Below, piece after piece: positions 7,426 through 15,296 of a stretch of 40,503 nt of DNA. Every line of letters begins with the position of its first letter. Positions within the stretch are counted from its first letter, which is position 1. This DNA comes from Gordonia araii NBRC 100433 (GTDB lineage Bacteria > Actinomycetota > Actinomycetes > Mycobacteriales > Mycobacteriaceae), in the NCBI RefSeq assembly GCF_000241265.1, contig NZ_BAEE01000057.1, forward strand, positions 1 to 40,503, given 5' to 3'. A program made the position numbers and the translations under genes. The notes below the pieces were generated by a model. It worked only from the letters and a program-made list of their open reading frames with translations. It was not told the origin of the DNA and made no database searches.

Positions 7426-7445
7426 GTCTGGACAAGTGTCTAGAC
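7426..7445. promoter_or_regulatory. Inverted repeat between aldehyde dehydrogenase and tetR
   Basis: GTCTGGACA (7426-7434), a 2-bp spacer, and TGTCTAGAC (7437-7445) form a 9-2-9 inverted repeat with one mismatched pair. It lies mid-way in the 98-bp divergent gap. This is the natural place and shape for the operator of the adjacent TetR protein; binding is inferred. Confidence 0.7.
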
Positions 7446-7476
7446 GCAAGTTCAAACATAGTGTAGCGTGGCTCAC

Positions 7477-8079
7477 ATGTCCACACCGGTGCCTATTTCG
7501 GTTTCCCAGGAATCCACCCGTCGACGCCTCTCGGCGCAGCAGGCGGAGACGGTTGCCAAACTCACCGACGCGGCCGTCGACGTGCTCCGCACCGACGGTT
7601 TCGACGGCCTGACGGTGCGGTCGGTGGCCAAGCTCGCCGGGGTCGCGCCGGCGACGGCGTACACCTACTTCAGCTCCAAGAGTCACCTCGTTGCCGAGGT
7701 GTTCTGGCGCCGGCTGGCCGAGGGGGTCCCCGAGCCCGACATGGCCAAGACGCCCACCGAGCGCGTCATCGCGTTGCTGCGTTCGGTCGCGCTCGTCGTC
7801 ACCGGGGACGGCGACCTGGGCGGCGCCGTGACCGTCGCCCTGTTGGGCACGGACCCGGATGTCGAGCACCTGCGGCTGCGCATCGGCGGATTCATTCGCC
7901 GCCAGCTCGCCGCCGCACTCGACGTCGACCCGGAGAACCCCGGACCCGTCGTCGAAGCGCTGGAAATGCTGTATGCCGGCGGCCTCGTCCACGCCGGGAT
8001 GGGCCACATGTCCTACGAGGACACCGCCGACCGTCTGACCGAGGCCGCGCTGCTCGTGATGCCCGGCGACGGCCGCTAG
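7477..8079 (+). CDS. TetR-family regulator of the P450/aldehyde dehydrogenase locus (Rv0767c-like)
   Basis: 200 residues from ATG 7477; a GTG at 7468 adds three residues, and neither start has a Shine-Dalgarno, so a leaderless message is possible. The N-terminal helix-turn-helix is clear: VRSVAKLAGVAPATAYTYFSSKSHLVAEV, about residues 45-75. The C-terminal ligand domain is less conserved. It faces the aldehyde dehydrogenase and precedes the CYP123-like gene by 55 bp, so it may control both arms through the 7426-7445 inverted repeat. In Mtb the TetR-like Rv0767c has the same position between aldA and cyp123. Confidence 0.92.
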   Translation: MSTPVPISVSQESTRRRLSAQQAETVAKLTDAAVDVLRTDGFDGLTVRSVAKLAGVAPATAYTYFSSKSHLVAEVFWRRLAEGVPEPDMAKTPTERVIALLRSVALVVTGDGDLGGAVTVALLGTDPDVEHLRLRIGGFIRRQLAAALDVDPENPGPVVEALEMLYAGGLVHAGMGHMSYEDTADRLTEAALLVMPGDGR

Positions 8080-8134
8080 CAGACCAATCGAACACCCACT
8101 GCCCCCAATGAGATTCAGCCCCCAAGGAGCATCC

Positions 8135-9370
8135 GTGAGTACCACCATCGCGGGGATGGAACAGCGACTGCCGTTCGACCCGTACGCCTATGACTTCCAC
8201 GAGGACCCGTATCCGACATACGCGCGATTGCGCGCCGAGGCGCCGGTCTACTACAACGCGACCCTCGATTTCTGGGCGCTCTCGCGGCACGAGGATGTGC
8301 GCAACGCGTTCCGCGACAGCGTCGCCCTCTCGAACGCCTGGGGCGTATCGATGGACCCGAGTGCCTACGGCCCCGATGCGTCCAAGTCGATGTCCTTCCT
8401 GGCGATGGACGACCCGAAACACATGCGCATTCGCAAGCTCGTCTCCAAGGGCTTCACCCCGCGCCGCGTCAACGAACTCGCCGAGAGCATTCGCGCGCTT
8501 ACCAAGTCCCACTGGAACAAGTGCCTGGAGATGGGCGAGTTCGACTACGTCACGGACTTCGCGGGCAAGCTGCCGATGGATGTGGTGAGCGAACTGCTCG
8601 GCGTCCCGGTCGCCGACCGCGCCTACCTGCGCGAGCAGTCCGACCTGCTCATCCACCGCGAGGAGGGCGTCCTCGACATCCCCGAGACCGCCGTCCACGC
8701 CTTCCTTGGCCTCTACACCTACTACACCGATCTCCTCGCCGACCGTCGCAAGAACCCCGGTGAGGACCTCGTCTCGGCACTGCTCGACGCGGAGATCGTC
8801 GATACGGAGACCGGTGAGAACGTGAAGCTCGCCGACGACGACATCGTCGGTTTCATGTTCCTCATGGTCGTCGCGGGCAACGAGACCACGACGAAGCTCC
8901 TGGCCAACGCCGTCTACTGGGCACACCAGAACCGCGGCCAGCTCGACCGGGTTCTGGCCGACCCGGACATCGTGCCGCTGTGGACTGAGGAAACGCTGCG
9001 CTACGACAACTCGACGCAGATGGTGCTGCGCCGTGTCGTCGAGGACGTCGAGTACGGCGGCACGGTGATCCCCGCCGAGCACCGCGTCCTCCTGCTCGTC
9101 GGCTCGGCCAACCGCGATGTCGAGGTGTTCGGCGACGACGCGGACGAGTACATCCTCGGCCGCGACGTCGGACAGAATCTGATGAGCTTCGGTATCGGCA
9201 CCCACTTCTGCCTGGGCGCGCACTTGGCGCGGCTGGAGTCCAACATCGGGCTCGACGAGGTGGCGCGCAGCGTGCGCGACTACGAACTCGACCTCGACCG
9301 CGCCGTGCGAGTCCACTCGGTCAACGTCCGCGGTTTCGCCAATCTCCCGATGAAAGTGCAGGCCCGCTGA
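8135..9370 (+). CDS. cyp123: Cytochrome P450, CYP123-like
   Basis: 411 residues. GTG 8135 is chosen over an upstream ATG (8108) because AAGGAG lies five bases before it. P450 landmarks: I-helix oxygen-activation motif AGNETT at 247-252, the ExxR pair E286/R289, and the haem loop FGIGTHFCLGAH with Cys359 as thiolate ligand. It is soluble, with no membrane anchor, as expected for a bacterial class I P450 served by a ferredoxin such as the one at 11570. The substrate is unknown. Its symbol rests on the order shared with Mtb Rv0766c (tetR, cyp123, SDR, cyp51, ferredoxin). The stop and the next start overlap as TGATG. Confidence 0.9.
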   Translation: MSTTIAGMEQRLPFDPYAYDFHEDPYPTYARLRAEAPVYYNATLDFWALSRHEDVRNAFRDSVALSNAWGVSMDPSAYGPDASKSMSFLAMDDPKHMRIRKLVSKGFTPRRVNELAESIRALTKSHWNKCLEMGEFDYVTDFAGKLPMDVVSELLGVPVADRAYLREQSDLLIHREEGVLDIPETAVHAFLGLYTYYTDLLADRRKNPGEDLVSALLDAEIVDTETGENVKLADDDIVGFMFLMVVAGNETTTKLLANAVYWAHQNRGQLDRVLADPDIVPLWTEETLRYDNSTQMVLRRVVEDVEYGGTVIPAEHRVLLLVGSANRDVEVFGDDADEYILGRDVGQNLMSFGIGTHFCLGAHLARLESNIGLDEVARSVRDYELDLDRAVRVHSVNVRGFANLPMKVQAR

Positions 9371-10161
9371 TGGCGAAGTTCCAGCCCCACCCCGACCGTC
9401 GACCGGTGTTCGTCGCCGGTGCCTCGTCGGGGATCGGCGAAGCCACCGCCCGTTGGCTGGGCGCCGCCGGCTACCCGGTGGTCCTCGGTGCCCGCCGCGT
9501 CGAGAAGTGCAAGGAGATCGCGGAGGCGATCATCGCCGACGGTGGCGAGGCCATGGCCGTCGCCCTCGACGTGACCGACGACGATTCGGTGCTCGATGCG
9601 GTGCGCACCGCCGAATCCGATTGGGGCCCAATCGAGGTCGCGATCGCCGGTGCCGGTGATCTGGGCATCGGGAGGGCGCACGAGATCTCCGTCGACAAGT
9701 GGGCCGAGCAGATCGACATCCACCTCGTCGGCGCCTTCCGCCTCTACCGGGCGATCGTGCCCGGCATGATCGCGCGTCGCCGCGGCGACTTCGTGTTCAT
9801 CGGCTCCGATGTCGCCGTCCACCCCCGGCCCTGGTCGTCCGCCTATGTCGCCGCCAAGACCGGTGTCGACGGTCTGGTGGCGACCGTGCAGATGGAACTG
9901 GAAGGAACCGGCGTACGCGCGAGCATCATCCGGCCCGGTCAGACCATCACCGGAATGGGTATGAACCTCGACCAGGAACAGACCACGGCGATGCTGGAGG
10001 ACTGGATTTCCTTCGGCCTCGCCCGCCACGGCAACTTCCTGGCGCCGGAGAACCTGGCCCAGGCCATCGAAGCCATCGTCGCCATGCCCCCCGGCGCGCA
10101 CATGCGCGTCGTCGAGGTCGAGGCCGAAGGCAAGCTCACCAAATCTCAGTCCGAGAAGTGA
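9370..10161 (+). CDS. SDR oxidoreductase between the two P450s (Rv0765c-like)
   Basis: 263 residues from ATG 9370, sharing one base with the preceding stop. The cofactor loop is VAGASSGIGEATA (residues 15-27), and the catalytic block is FIGSDVAVHPRPWSSAYVAAKTG with Tyr and Lys in YVAAK. IRPGQTITGMG follows. The usual NNAG motif is replaced by AGAGDLG, a deviation seen in some SDRs. Sits 10 bp before cyp51 on the same strand. In Mtb a similar SDR (Rv0765c) separates cyp123 and cyp51, which supports a shared substrate or oxidation sequence. Confidence 0.9.
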   Translation: MAKFQPHPDRRPVFVAGASSGIGEATARWLGAAGYPVVLGARRVEKCKEIAEAIIADGGEAMAVALDVTDDDSVLDAVRTAESDWGPIEVAIAGAGDLGIGRAHEISVDKWAEQIDIHLVGAFRLYRAIVPGMIARRRGDFVFIGSDVAVHPRPWSSAYVAAKTGVDGLVATVQMELEGTGVRASIIRPGQTITGMGMNLDQEQTTAMLEDWISFGLARHGNFLAPENLAQAIEAIVAMPPGAHMRVVEVEAEGKLTKSQSEK

Positions 10162-10171
10162 AAGGCCCATC

Positions 10172-11542
10172 ATGACTACCCAAACACTGCCCAAACGGGT
10201 GTCCGGCGGTGACGGCGAGCACGGTCATCTCGACGAGATGTCCGCCGACCCCATCGAATTGTTCTGGCGTGTGCGACGCGAGTGCGGCGATGTCGGCATG
10301 TTCCAGCTCGCCGGGCGCGAGGTCGTGCTGGTCTCGGGTGCGACCGCGAACGAGGAGTTTTTTCGGGCGCCCGACGAACTCCTCGACCAAGCCGCCGCCT
10401 ACCCGTTCATGACGCCGGTCTTCGGCGAGGGCGTGGTGTTCGACACCAGTCCGGAGGAACGGTCGAAGGCACTGCACAACCAGGCGCTCAAGGGCGCCCA
10501 CATGAAGCAGCACGCCGTGACGATCCCGCTGGAAGTGGAGCGGATGATCGCCGACTGGGGCGACGAGGGCGAGATCGATCTGCTGGAGTGGTTCGGCGAG
10601 CTGACCCTGTACACGTCGTCGTCCTGCCTGATCGGCAAAAAGTTCCGCGAGCGCCTGTCCAAGCGGATCTCCGAGATCTACCACGACCTCGAGCGCGGCA
10701 CCGACCCCTACGCGTACGTCGACTACAACGCCGACATTGAGAGCTTCCGCCGGCGCGACGCCGCGCGTGCCGAGTTGGTCGAGTTCATGTCGGAGGTGCT
10801 GGAGGACTACGAGGCCAACCCGCCGGCCGACAAGGAGGATCGCGATCTGCTCGACGTACTCGTGTCGCTGAAGAACGAGGACGGTTCCCCGATGTTCAGC
10901 GCGGACACGGTGACCGGCATGTTCATCTCGATGATGTTCGCCGGGCACCACACCACGCAGGGAACGTCGGCGTGGACGCTGCTGGAGTTGCTGCGCCATC
11001 CGGACTTCATGGCCGACGTCGTCGCCGAGCTCGACGACATCTACGAGGACAAGGGCGAAGGGAAGCCGGAGTACTCGTTCGCGGCGATGCGCCAGATCCC
11101 GCTGCTGGAGGCCGGCATCAAGGAGACGCTGCGCCTGCACCCGCCGCTGATCATTCTCATGCGCCTGGTCCGGGAAGACTTCGAGATCGAGGGCTCGCTG
11201 GTGAAAGCCGGTCAGTTGATCGCGGTGTCCCCGGCGGTCAACAACCGGCTGCCCGAGGACTTTCCCGACGCGGATGCTTTCGACCCGCACCGCTACATCG
11301 ATCCGCGCCAAGACGACATCATCAATCGCTGGACGTGGATTCCGTTCGGTGCCGGACGTCATCGCTGCGTCGGCGCGCAGTTCGCGATGATGCAGATCAA
11401 GGCGATCTTCTCGGTGCTGCTGCAGAACTATGAGTTCGAGCTGGCGCAGGACCCGGAGTCGTATCACAACGACCACTCGAAGATGGTCGTCCAGCTGGCC
11501 CAGCCCTGCCGAGTGCGCTACCGCCGTCGCGCGACCGCGTAG
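10172..11542 (+). CDS. cyp51: Sterol 14-alpha-demethylase, CYP51
   Basis: 456 residues (Mtb CYP51 is about 451). The CYP51-specific B'-helix signature YPFMTPVFGEGVVFD occupies residues 77-91. The I-helix has the FAGHHTT motif (A257-T262), with His259 at the position characteristic of CYP51 proton relay. ExxR is E318/R321 and Cys399 lies in FGAGRHRCVG. The family removes the 14-alpha methyl of lanosterol-type sterols. These bacteria are not known to make sterols, so the physiological substrate is uncertain. The ferredoxin partner gene begins 27 bp after the stop. GAAAGG precedes the ATG. Confidence 0.96.
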   Translation: MTTQTLPKRVSGGDGEHGHLDEMSADPIELFWRVRRECGDVGMFQLAGREVVLVSGATANEEFFRAPDELLDQAAAYPFMTPVFGEGVVFDTSPEERSKALHNQALKGAHMKQHAVTIPLEVERMIADWGDEGEIDLLEWFGELTLYTSSSCLIGKKFRERLSKRISEIYHDLERGTDPYAYVDYNADIESFRRRDAARAELVEFMSEVLEDYEANPPADKEDRDLLDVLVSLKNEDGSPMFSADTVTGMFISMMFAGHHTTQGTSAWTLLELLRHPDFMADVVAELDDIYEDKGEGKPEYSFAAMRQIPLLEAGIKETLRLHPPLIILMRLVREDFEIEGSLVKAGQLIAVSPAVNNRLPEDFPDADAFDPHRYIDPRQDDIINRWTWIPFGAGRHRCVGAQFAMMQIKAIFSVLLQNYEFELAQDPESYHNDHSKMVVQLAQPCRVRYRRRATA

Positions 11543-11761
<219 letters not shown>

Positions 11762-11770
11762 GGTCGTGTA

Positions 11771-11839
11771 GGTGGTCGTGTCGAGACCCTGGGAGGTCGA
11801 GTGCCGTCGAGGCGCCAGCCGAGACGGTGTATCGAGACC
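11771..11839. repeat. Dispersed repeat plus collapsed half-repeat inside the operon
   Basis: 11792-11839 is a diverged copy of the dispersed element ending TATCGAGACC. Just before it, 11771-11788 reads GGTGGTCG-TG-TCGAGACC, which is only the two outer ends of the element with the middle lost. They fall between ferredoxin and the SnoaL-like gene and may split or attenuate the transcript. Confidence 0.75.
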
Positions 11840-11878
11840 ATCGCAAACCGAAATACCAACACAACCGAAGGAACACAG

Positions 11879-12454
11879 ATGACCGACATCACCGCCGCTA
11901 CCAGTCTCGGCCCGTTCGACCGCGCCGAACTGGAGGACATGAAGGAACGCTGGCTCAAGGCCAACATCGAGGCAGAGGAAGCGGGCGACTGGAAGCCGCT
12001 GGCGGACTTCTACACCGAAGACGCCACCTACGGCTGGAACTACGGTCCGAAAAAGGATTTCATGGCCGTCGGTCGTGACGAGATCCGAGAGATCGCGCTC
12101 GGGCAGGAGATGGAAGGGCTGGAAGGGTGGACCTACCCGTACCAGACCTGGGTCATCGACGAGAAGACCGGCGACATGATCGGCCTGTGGAAGCAGGTGT
12201 ACGAGGGCAAGCGCGCCGACGGCTCGAACTATGCGCTCACCGGCATCCAGGGCAGCTGGTTCAAGTACGGGGGCGACTTCCAATTCGCTTGGCAGCGCGA
12301 CTTCTTCGACTACGGCAACGTCAGCGCGTTGTTCATCGAGATGATGACCGATAAGGCGATGAGCGACGGCATGCTCGCGCGGGTGGAGAAGGCCGCTCCG
12401 GGGAACCTGCCCGGCTGGTACGACTTCGGCACCGCGCCCGTCCCGTTCTGGTGA
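11879..12454 (+). CDS. SnoaL/NTF2-like protein (Rv0762c-like)
   Basis: 191 residues from ATG 11879 with AAGGA upstream; an earlier in-frame start would lie within the repeat. The fold is suggested by EDMKERWLKANIEAEEAGDWKPLADFYTEDATYGWNYGP, the alpha helix and first strands of the SnoaL/NTF2 cone, followed by alternating strands rich in Trp and Tyr. The family includes isomerases, cyclases and hydrolases acting on polyketide or steroid rings as well as non-enzymes. The position after cyp51-ferredoxin matches my recollection of Mtb Rv0762c. The stop overlaps the next start as GTGA. Confidence 0.82.
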   Translation: MTDITAATSLGPFDRAELEDMKERWLKANIEAEEAGDWKPLADFYTEDATYGWNYGPKKDFMAVGRDEIREIALGQEMEGLEGWTYPYQTWVIDEKTGDMIGLWKQVYEGKRADGSNYALTGIQGSWFKYGGDFQFAWQRDFFDYGNVSALFIEMMTDKAMSDGMLARVEKAAPGNLPGWYDFGTAPVPFW

Positions 12455-13722
12455 ATCCGATGACCGACACAGCCCGTCGCGAATCGGCCTACACCGACTT
12501 CTCGTCGTCGCAGCTGGCGACGCTGTTGCCCGAGCTGCTGCTCTCGGGGCAGCTGATCGACCGCAGCGGCATGGCCCACCTGATTTCCGCGTTCGGCCGC
12601 GAGGTAATGACCCAGATCGCCATCGAGGAATGGATGGCGGCGAGCCCGGTCTACACCGGACGGATGCGGGCGGCGCTGGGCATCGACGGCGACGGCGTGG
12701 TCGACATGTTCAAGTGCCTGCAGCTCGACATCGGTGCGCCGCCGCAGTTCATGGACTTCCGCTACGTGGTGCACGACAAGTACCACGGGGGATTCATCCT
12801 CAACCATTGCGGCGCGCTCGTCGATGTCGAACCGATGGGCGAGGACTACGTCACGTCCATGTGCCACGACATCGAGGACCCGACATTCGACGCGACGGCG
12901 ATCGCGACGAACCGCCGGGCCCGTATCCGTCCGGTACACCGACCGCCGCGCGTGCCCGCCGATCGGCACCCGCATTGCGAGTGGACCGTGACCATCGAGC
13001 CCGATCGCGAAGAACTCCCGCTCCCGGAGTTCACCGTCCCGATGCTCGAAACGGCCGCCGCCACCGTCGAGTTGAGTCCTATCGATCAGTCCGCGACCGA
13101 CGGTCACGTCGACTACCGGGGCGATCTGGTCGAGGATCTGGTGTTCGGCGACTTCGCTCACACGGCGCTGGTCCGCCTCGCCGAAGAGGTGGCGCTGCAA
13201 CATCATCTGCTGGCCATCGGGTTCCGGTTGTCGGTGCTGCGCAGGGCCGGCGACGAGCAGGCGCGCGAGATCACCGGCAAGCAGCTGATCGGCATCGCCG
13301 GTATGACGTCGGAACGTTTGCGCGACGCACTGTCGTTGGGGGACAGCGCATCTGACCTGGTCACCGTCCTGCGAGCGCACCCGATCCTCGGACCGAGGCA
13401 GTACACCGGTGTGGTGGTCGAGGAAGCCGGCGACGGGGTGCGCATCCGGATCCCGCAGGATTCGCCTGCGATCGGCGACGGCGGGTGGATGGATCTGCTC
13501 GGTCCGGAGTGCACCGCTCCGCTCGACGCGATGGTGCGCTGCGTCGACGCGCGGTGGGGCGTCGTCTCCGTTTCGCTCGACGAGCGCGAGTTGGTCGTCG
13601 ACATCGCCCGGGGGGAGCCGGGCAAGGAGCCCGGCGAGGTGGCGATCGTGCGGTTCTCGACCGGTTCGACCTTCGAGTTCACCAACCGCGGGCGCGCCAT
13701 TCCGATCACGCCGGTGGGCTGA
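12451..13722 (+). CDS. Unrecognised protein of 423 residues in the CYP51 operon
   Basis: GTG 12451 overlaps the preceding stop by four bases; ATG 12460 (MTDTARR) is an alternative. The N-terminal half has helices (SSQLATLLPELLLSGQLID, SAFGREVMTQIAIEEWM). A probable active site or metal-binding stretch follows, NHCGALVDVEPMGEDYVTSM with CHDIEDPTFDATA, near residues 115-150, then a His/Arg-rich stretch RPVHRPPRVPADRHPHCEW. The C-terminal half is mixed alpha/beta. The spaced Cys/His residues recall L-2-amino-thiazoline-4-carboxylic acid hydrolase-like proteins, but I cannot confirm that. It takes the place where Mtb has adhB. Strictly of unknown function; coupling implies a role in the same pathway. 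Confidence 0.8.
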   Translation: MNPMTDTARRESAYTDFSSSQLATLLPELLLSGQLIDRSGMAHLISAFGREVMTQIAIEEWMAASPVYTGRMRAALGIDGDGVVDMFKCLQLDIGAPPQFMDFRYVVHDKYHGGFILNHCGALVDVEPMGEDYVTSMCHDIEDPTFDATAIATNRRARIRPVHRPPRVPADRHPHCEWTVTIEPDREELPLPEFTVPMLETAAATVELSPIDQSATDGHVDYRGDLVEDLVFGDFAHTALVRLAEEVALQHHLLAIGFRLSVLRRAGDEQAREITGKQLIGIAGMTSERLRDALSLGDSASDLVTVLRAHPILGPRQYTGVVVEEAGDGVRIRIPQDSPAIGDGGWMDLLGPECTAPLDAMVRCVDARWGVVSVSLDERELVVDIARGEPGKEPGEVAIVRFSTGSTFEFTNRGRAIPITPVG

Positions 13723-13723
13723 G

Positions 13724-14584
13724 GTGGAGAACAGCCTGGGCGGTCGGGTCGCCGTCGTAGCCGGTGCGACGCGGGGCATCGGCCTCGCCGTGGCGTATGC
13801 GTTGTCGGGGGCCGGGGCGTCGGTCGTCGTGAACGGGCGCGACGCGCGGGCCGTGGACGCGGCCGTCGACGAAATCGTGGGCGGCGGGGGAGCGGCCGTG
13901 GGCGTCGTCGGCCCGGCGTCGGAGGTTGCCGAGGAGATGGTCGCGACCGCGCTCGACCGGTTCGGCGCTCTCGATGTCGCGATCAACTGTGCGGGCATCG
14001 CGGAACCGGCTGGTTCGTCGGTCCTGTCCATCACGCGCGAGCAGTTCGAGCAGCAGATCGACGCGCATCTGATGAGCGCGTTCGCTCTGACTCAGGCTGC
14101 CGGTCGGGTGATGGTCGAGCAGGGGGCGGGGTCGATCGTCCTGACCGGTTCTGCCGCGTCGTACGGGATGTTCGGCGGCAGCGGCTATCCGGCGGGCAAG
14201 GGCGGTGTGACCGCGCTGACGCTGGCGGCGGCCGCCGACCTGCGGCCGTCCGGGGTGCGCGTCAACGCGGTTCTGCCCGGTGCGCGGTCGAGGTTGTCCA
14301 CCGGCGACGACTACGTACGCCACATCGAGGGTTTGCACGAGCGGGGGATTCTCGACGACGGGTTGCGTGACGCCGCGCTGGATCCGGCGCCGCCCGAGTA
14401 TGTCGCGCCGCTCTACGTCTTCCTGGCCAGCGAAGCGGCGTCGGGGGTCACCGGCCAGATCTTCAGTGCTGCAGGCGGTTTCATCGGACGCTACGAACCG
14501 GCGCAGCCGTCGTTCATCGCCTACCGCGACTTCAAGGATTCCGCGCCCTACAGTCTCGCGGAGCTGGCGAACCTGCTGGCGTAG
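13724..14584 (+). CDS. SDR family oxidoreductase closing the CYP51 operon
   Basis: 286 residues from GTG 13724, one base after the previous stop; longer frames run through the upstream gene and are discarded. The cofactor motif VAGATRGIGLAVA is near the N-terminus, NCAGIAEPAG replaces NNAG, and the catalytic tyrosine-lysine pair is SGYPAGKGG. VTGQIFSAAGG sits near the C-terminus, followed by an unusual 30-residue tail (RYEPAQPSFIAYRDFKD...). That arrangement resembles the hydratase/dehydrogenase SDRs of acyl-CoA side-chain degradation. The repeat cluster at 14609 lies immediately beyond the stop. Confidence 0.88.
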   Translation: MENSLGGRVAVVAGATRGIGLAVAYALSGAGASVVVNGRDARAVDAAVDEIVGGGGAAVGVVGPASEVAEEMVATALDRFGALDVAINCAGIAEPAGSSVLSITREQFEQQIDAHLMSAFALTQAAGRVMVEQGAGSIVLTGSAASYGMFGGSGYPAGKGGVTALTLAAAADLRPSGVRVNAVLPGARSRLSTGDDYVRHIEGLHERGILDDGLRDAALDPAPPEYVAPLYVFLASEAASGVTGQIFSAAGGFIGRYEPAQPSFIAYRDFKDSAPYSLAELANLLA

Positions 14585-14608
14585 GGGATTGGCGCGTTCG
14601 GCTTGCGA

Positions 14609-14656
14609 GGTCTCGATACGGCTTCTCGGCTAGCGCCTCGAAGCCACTCGACCACC
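14609..14656. repeat. Dispersed hairpin repeat
   Basis: 48 bp from GGTCTCGATA to CACTCGACCACC, 24 bp after the SDR stop. The centre GGCTTCTCGGCTAGCGCCTCGAAGCC has its own GGCTTC/GAAGCC stem, a compensated variant of the consensus core (both arms changed together). Confidence 0.85.
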
Positions 14657-14675
14657 GAATGTCGCGCGCTCCGTA

Positions 14676-14778
14676 GGTGGTCGGGTGTCAATCAGGTGGT
14701 CGGGTGTCAATCGGGTGGTCGGGTGTTACTTGGGTGGTCGAGTGCCCGACGAGCTTGCGAGTCGGGTGTATCGAGACC
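14676..14778. repeat. Three 19-bp tandem units running into a full dispersed repeat
   Basis: GGTGGTCGGGTGTCAATCA-like units start at 14676, 14695 and 14714 (the third diverged), and a consensus 46-bp copy follows at 14733-14778. The array unit begins with the GGTGGTCG end of the element. The full copy's last base is the first base of the NTF2-like gene's stop codon (14778-14780, minus strand). Confidence 0.9.
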
Positions 14779-15212
14779 TACGCCTTGCGGGCCAGGCGCT
14801 TCTTCTCGCTCTCGTTGATCGCGGCGAACAGGCGCTTGCGCTTGGTGTTCTGGAAGGCGGCGCAGCGCCAGCGATCGGGTTCGCGCACGAAGACGTAGGT
14901 CTGCACCTTGTCGAGCTTGATGCGGGAGCCCTTGCCTATGCCGCCCTCGGTGACGACGATCGCGACGTCGGGGCCGAGCTGCTTCACGTCGACGACCTTC
15001 AGCGACATCTTGCTGCCCTTCTGCCACCGCTCGAACAGCGGAACGTGGTCGTCGCGAATCGCCTCGCGGCCGACGGTGAGGGTGCCGATGAAGATGACGT
15101 AGGTCGCGTCGTCGGTGAACTCGGCGGCATACGCGCCGGGGTCGCCGGCGTCCCACGCCGCGCGCATCCGTTCGAGCGATTCGCCGATTCCGGCCGGTAT
15201 CTGTGGTTCCAT
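14778..15212 (-). CDS. NTF2-like / SgcJ-type DUF4440-like protein
   Basis: 144 residues from ATG 15212, preceded by AAAGGA at good spacing; a longer frame to 15227 lacks it. The N-terminus ESLERMRAAWDAGDPGAYAAEFTDDATYVIFIGTLTVGREAI is the standard SnoaL/DUF4440 opening: helix, then the FTDDATY strand and the GRxAI helix. Its C-terminus is very basic (NTKRKRLFAAINESEKKRLARKA). Function unknown; such proteins are often small-molecule binding or isomerase-like. It is transcribed away from padR across a 39-bp interrupted palindrome, so PadR probably represses it. Confidence 0.87.
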   Translation of the reverse strand: MEPQIPAGIGESLERMRAAWDAGDPGAYAAEFTDDATYVIFIGTLTVGREAIRDDHVPLFERWQKGSKMSLKVVDVKQLGPDVAIVVTEGGIGKGSRIKLDKVQTYVFVREPDRWRCAAFQNTKRKRLFAAINESEKKRLARKA

Positions 15213-15227
15213 CAGCCGTCCTTTCAA

Positions 15228-15266
15228 TAGTGCAAGTTGCCATATCTAATATGGCGCGGTGCACTA
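15228..15266. promoter_or_regulatory. 39-bp interrupted palindrome, probable PadR operator
   Basis: Two 18-base arms, 15228-15245 and 15249-15266, around a 3-base centre. The arms pair at their outer 7 bases (TAGTGCA/TGCACTA) and inner 7 bases (GCCATAT/ATATGGC), with 4 unpaired bases between in each. It lies in the 84-bp gap between the divergent starts at 15212 and 15297. Two-block symmetry fits a dimer with recognition and wing contacts, as in PadR proteins. Confidence 0.78.
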
Positions 15267-15296
15267 ATCGCTGTCAAGCCTCGTAGACTCTCGTGC

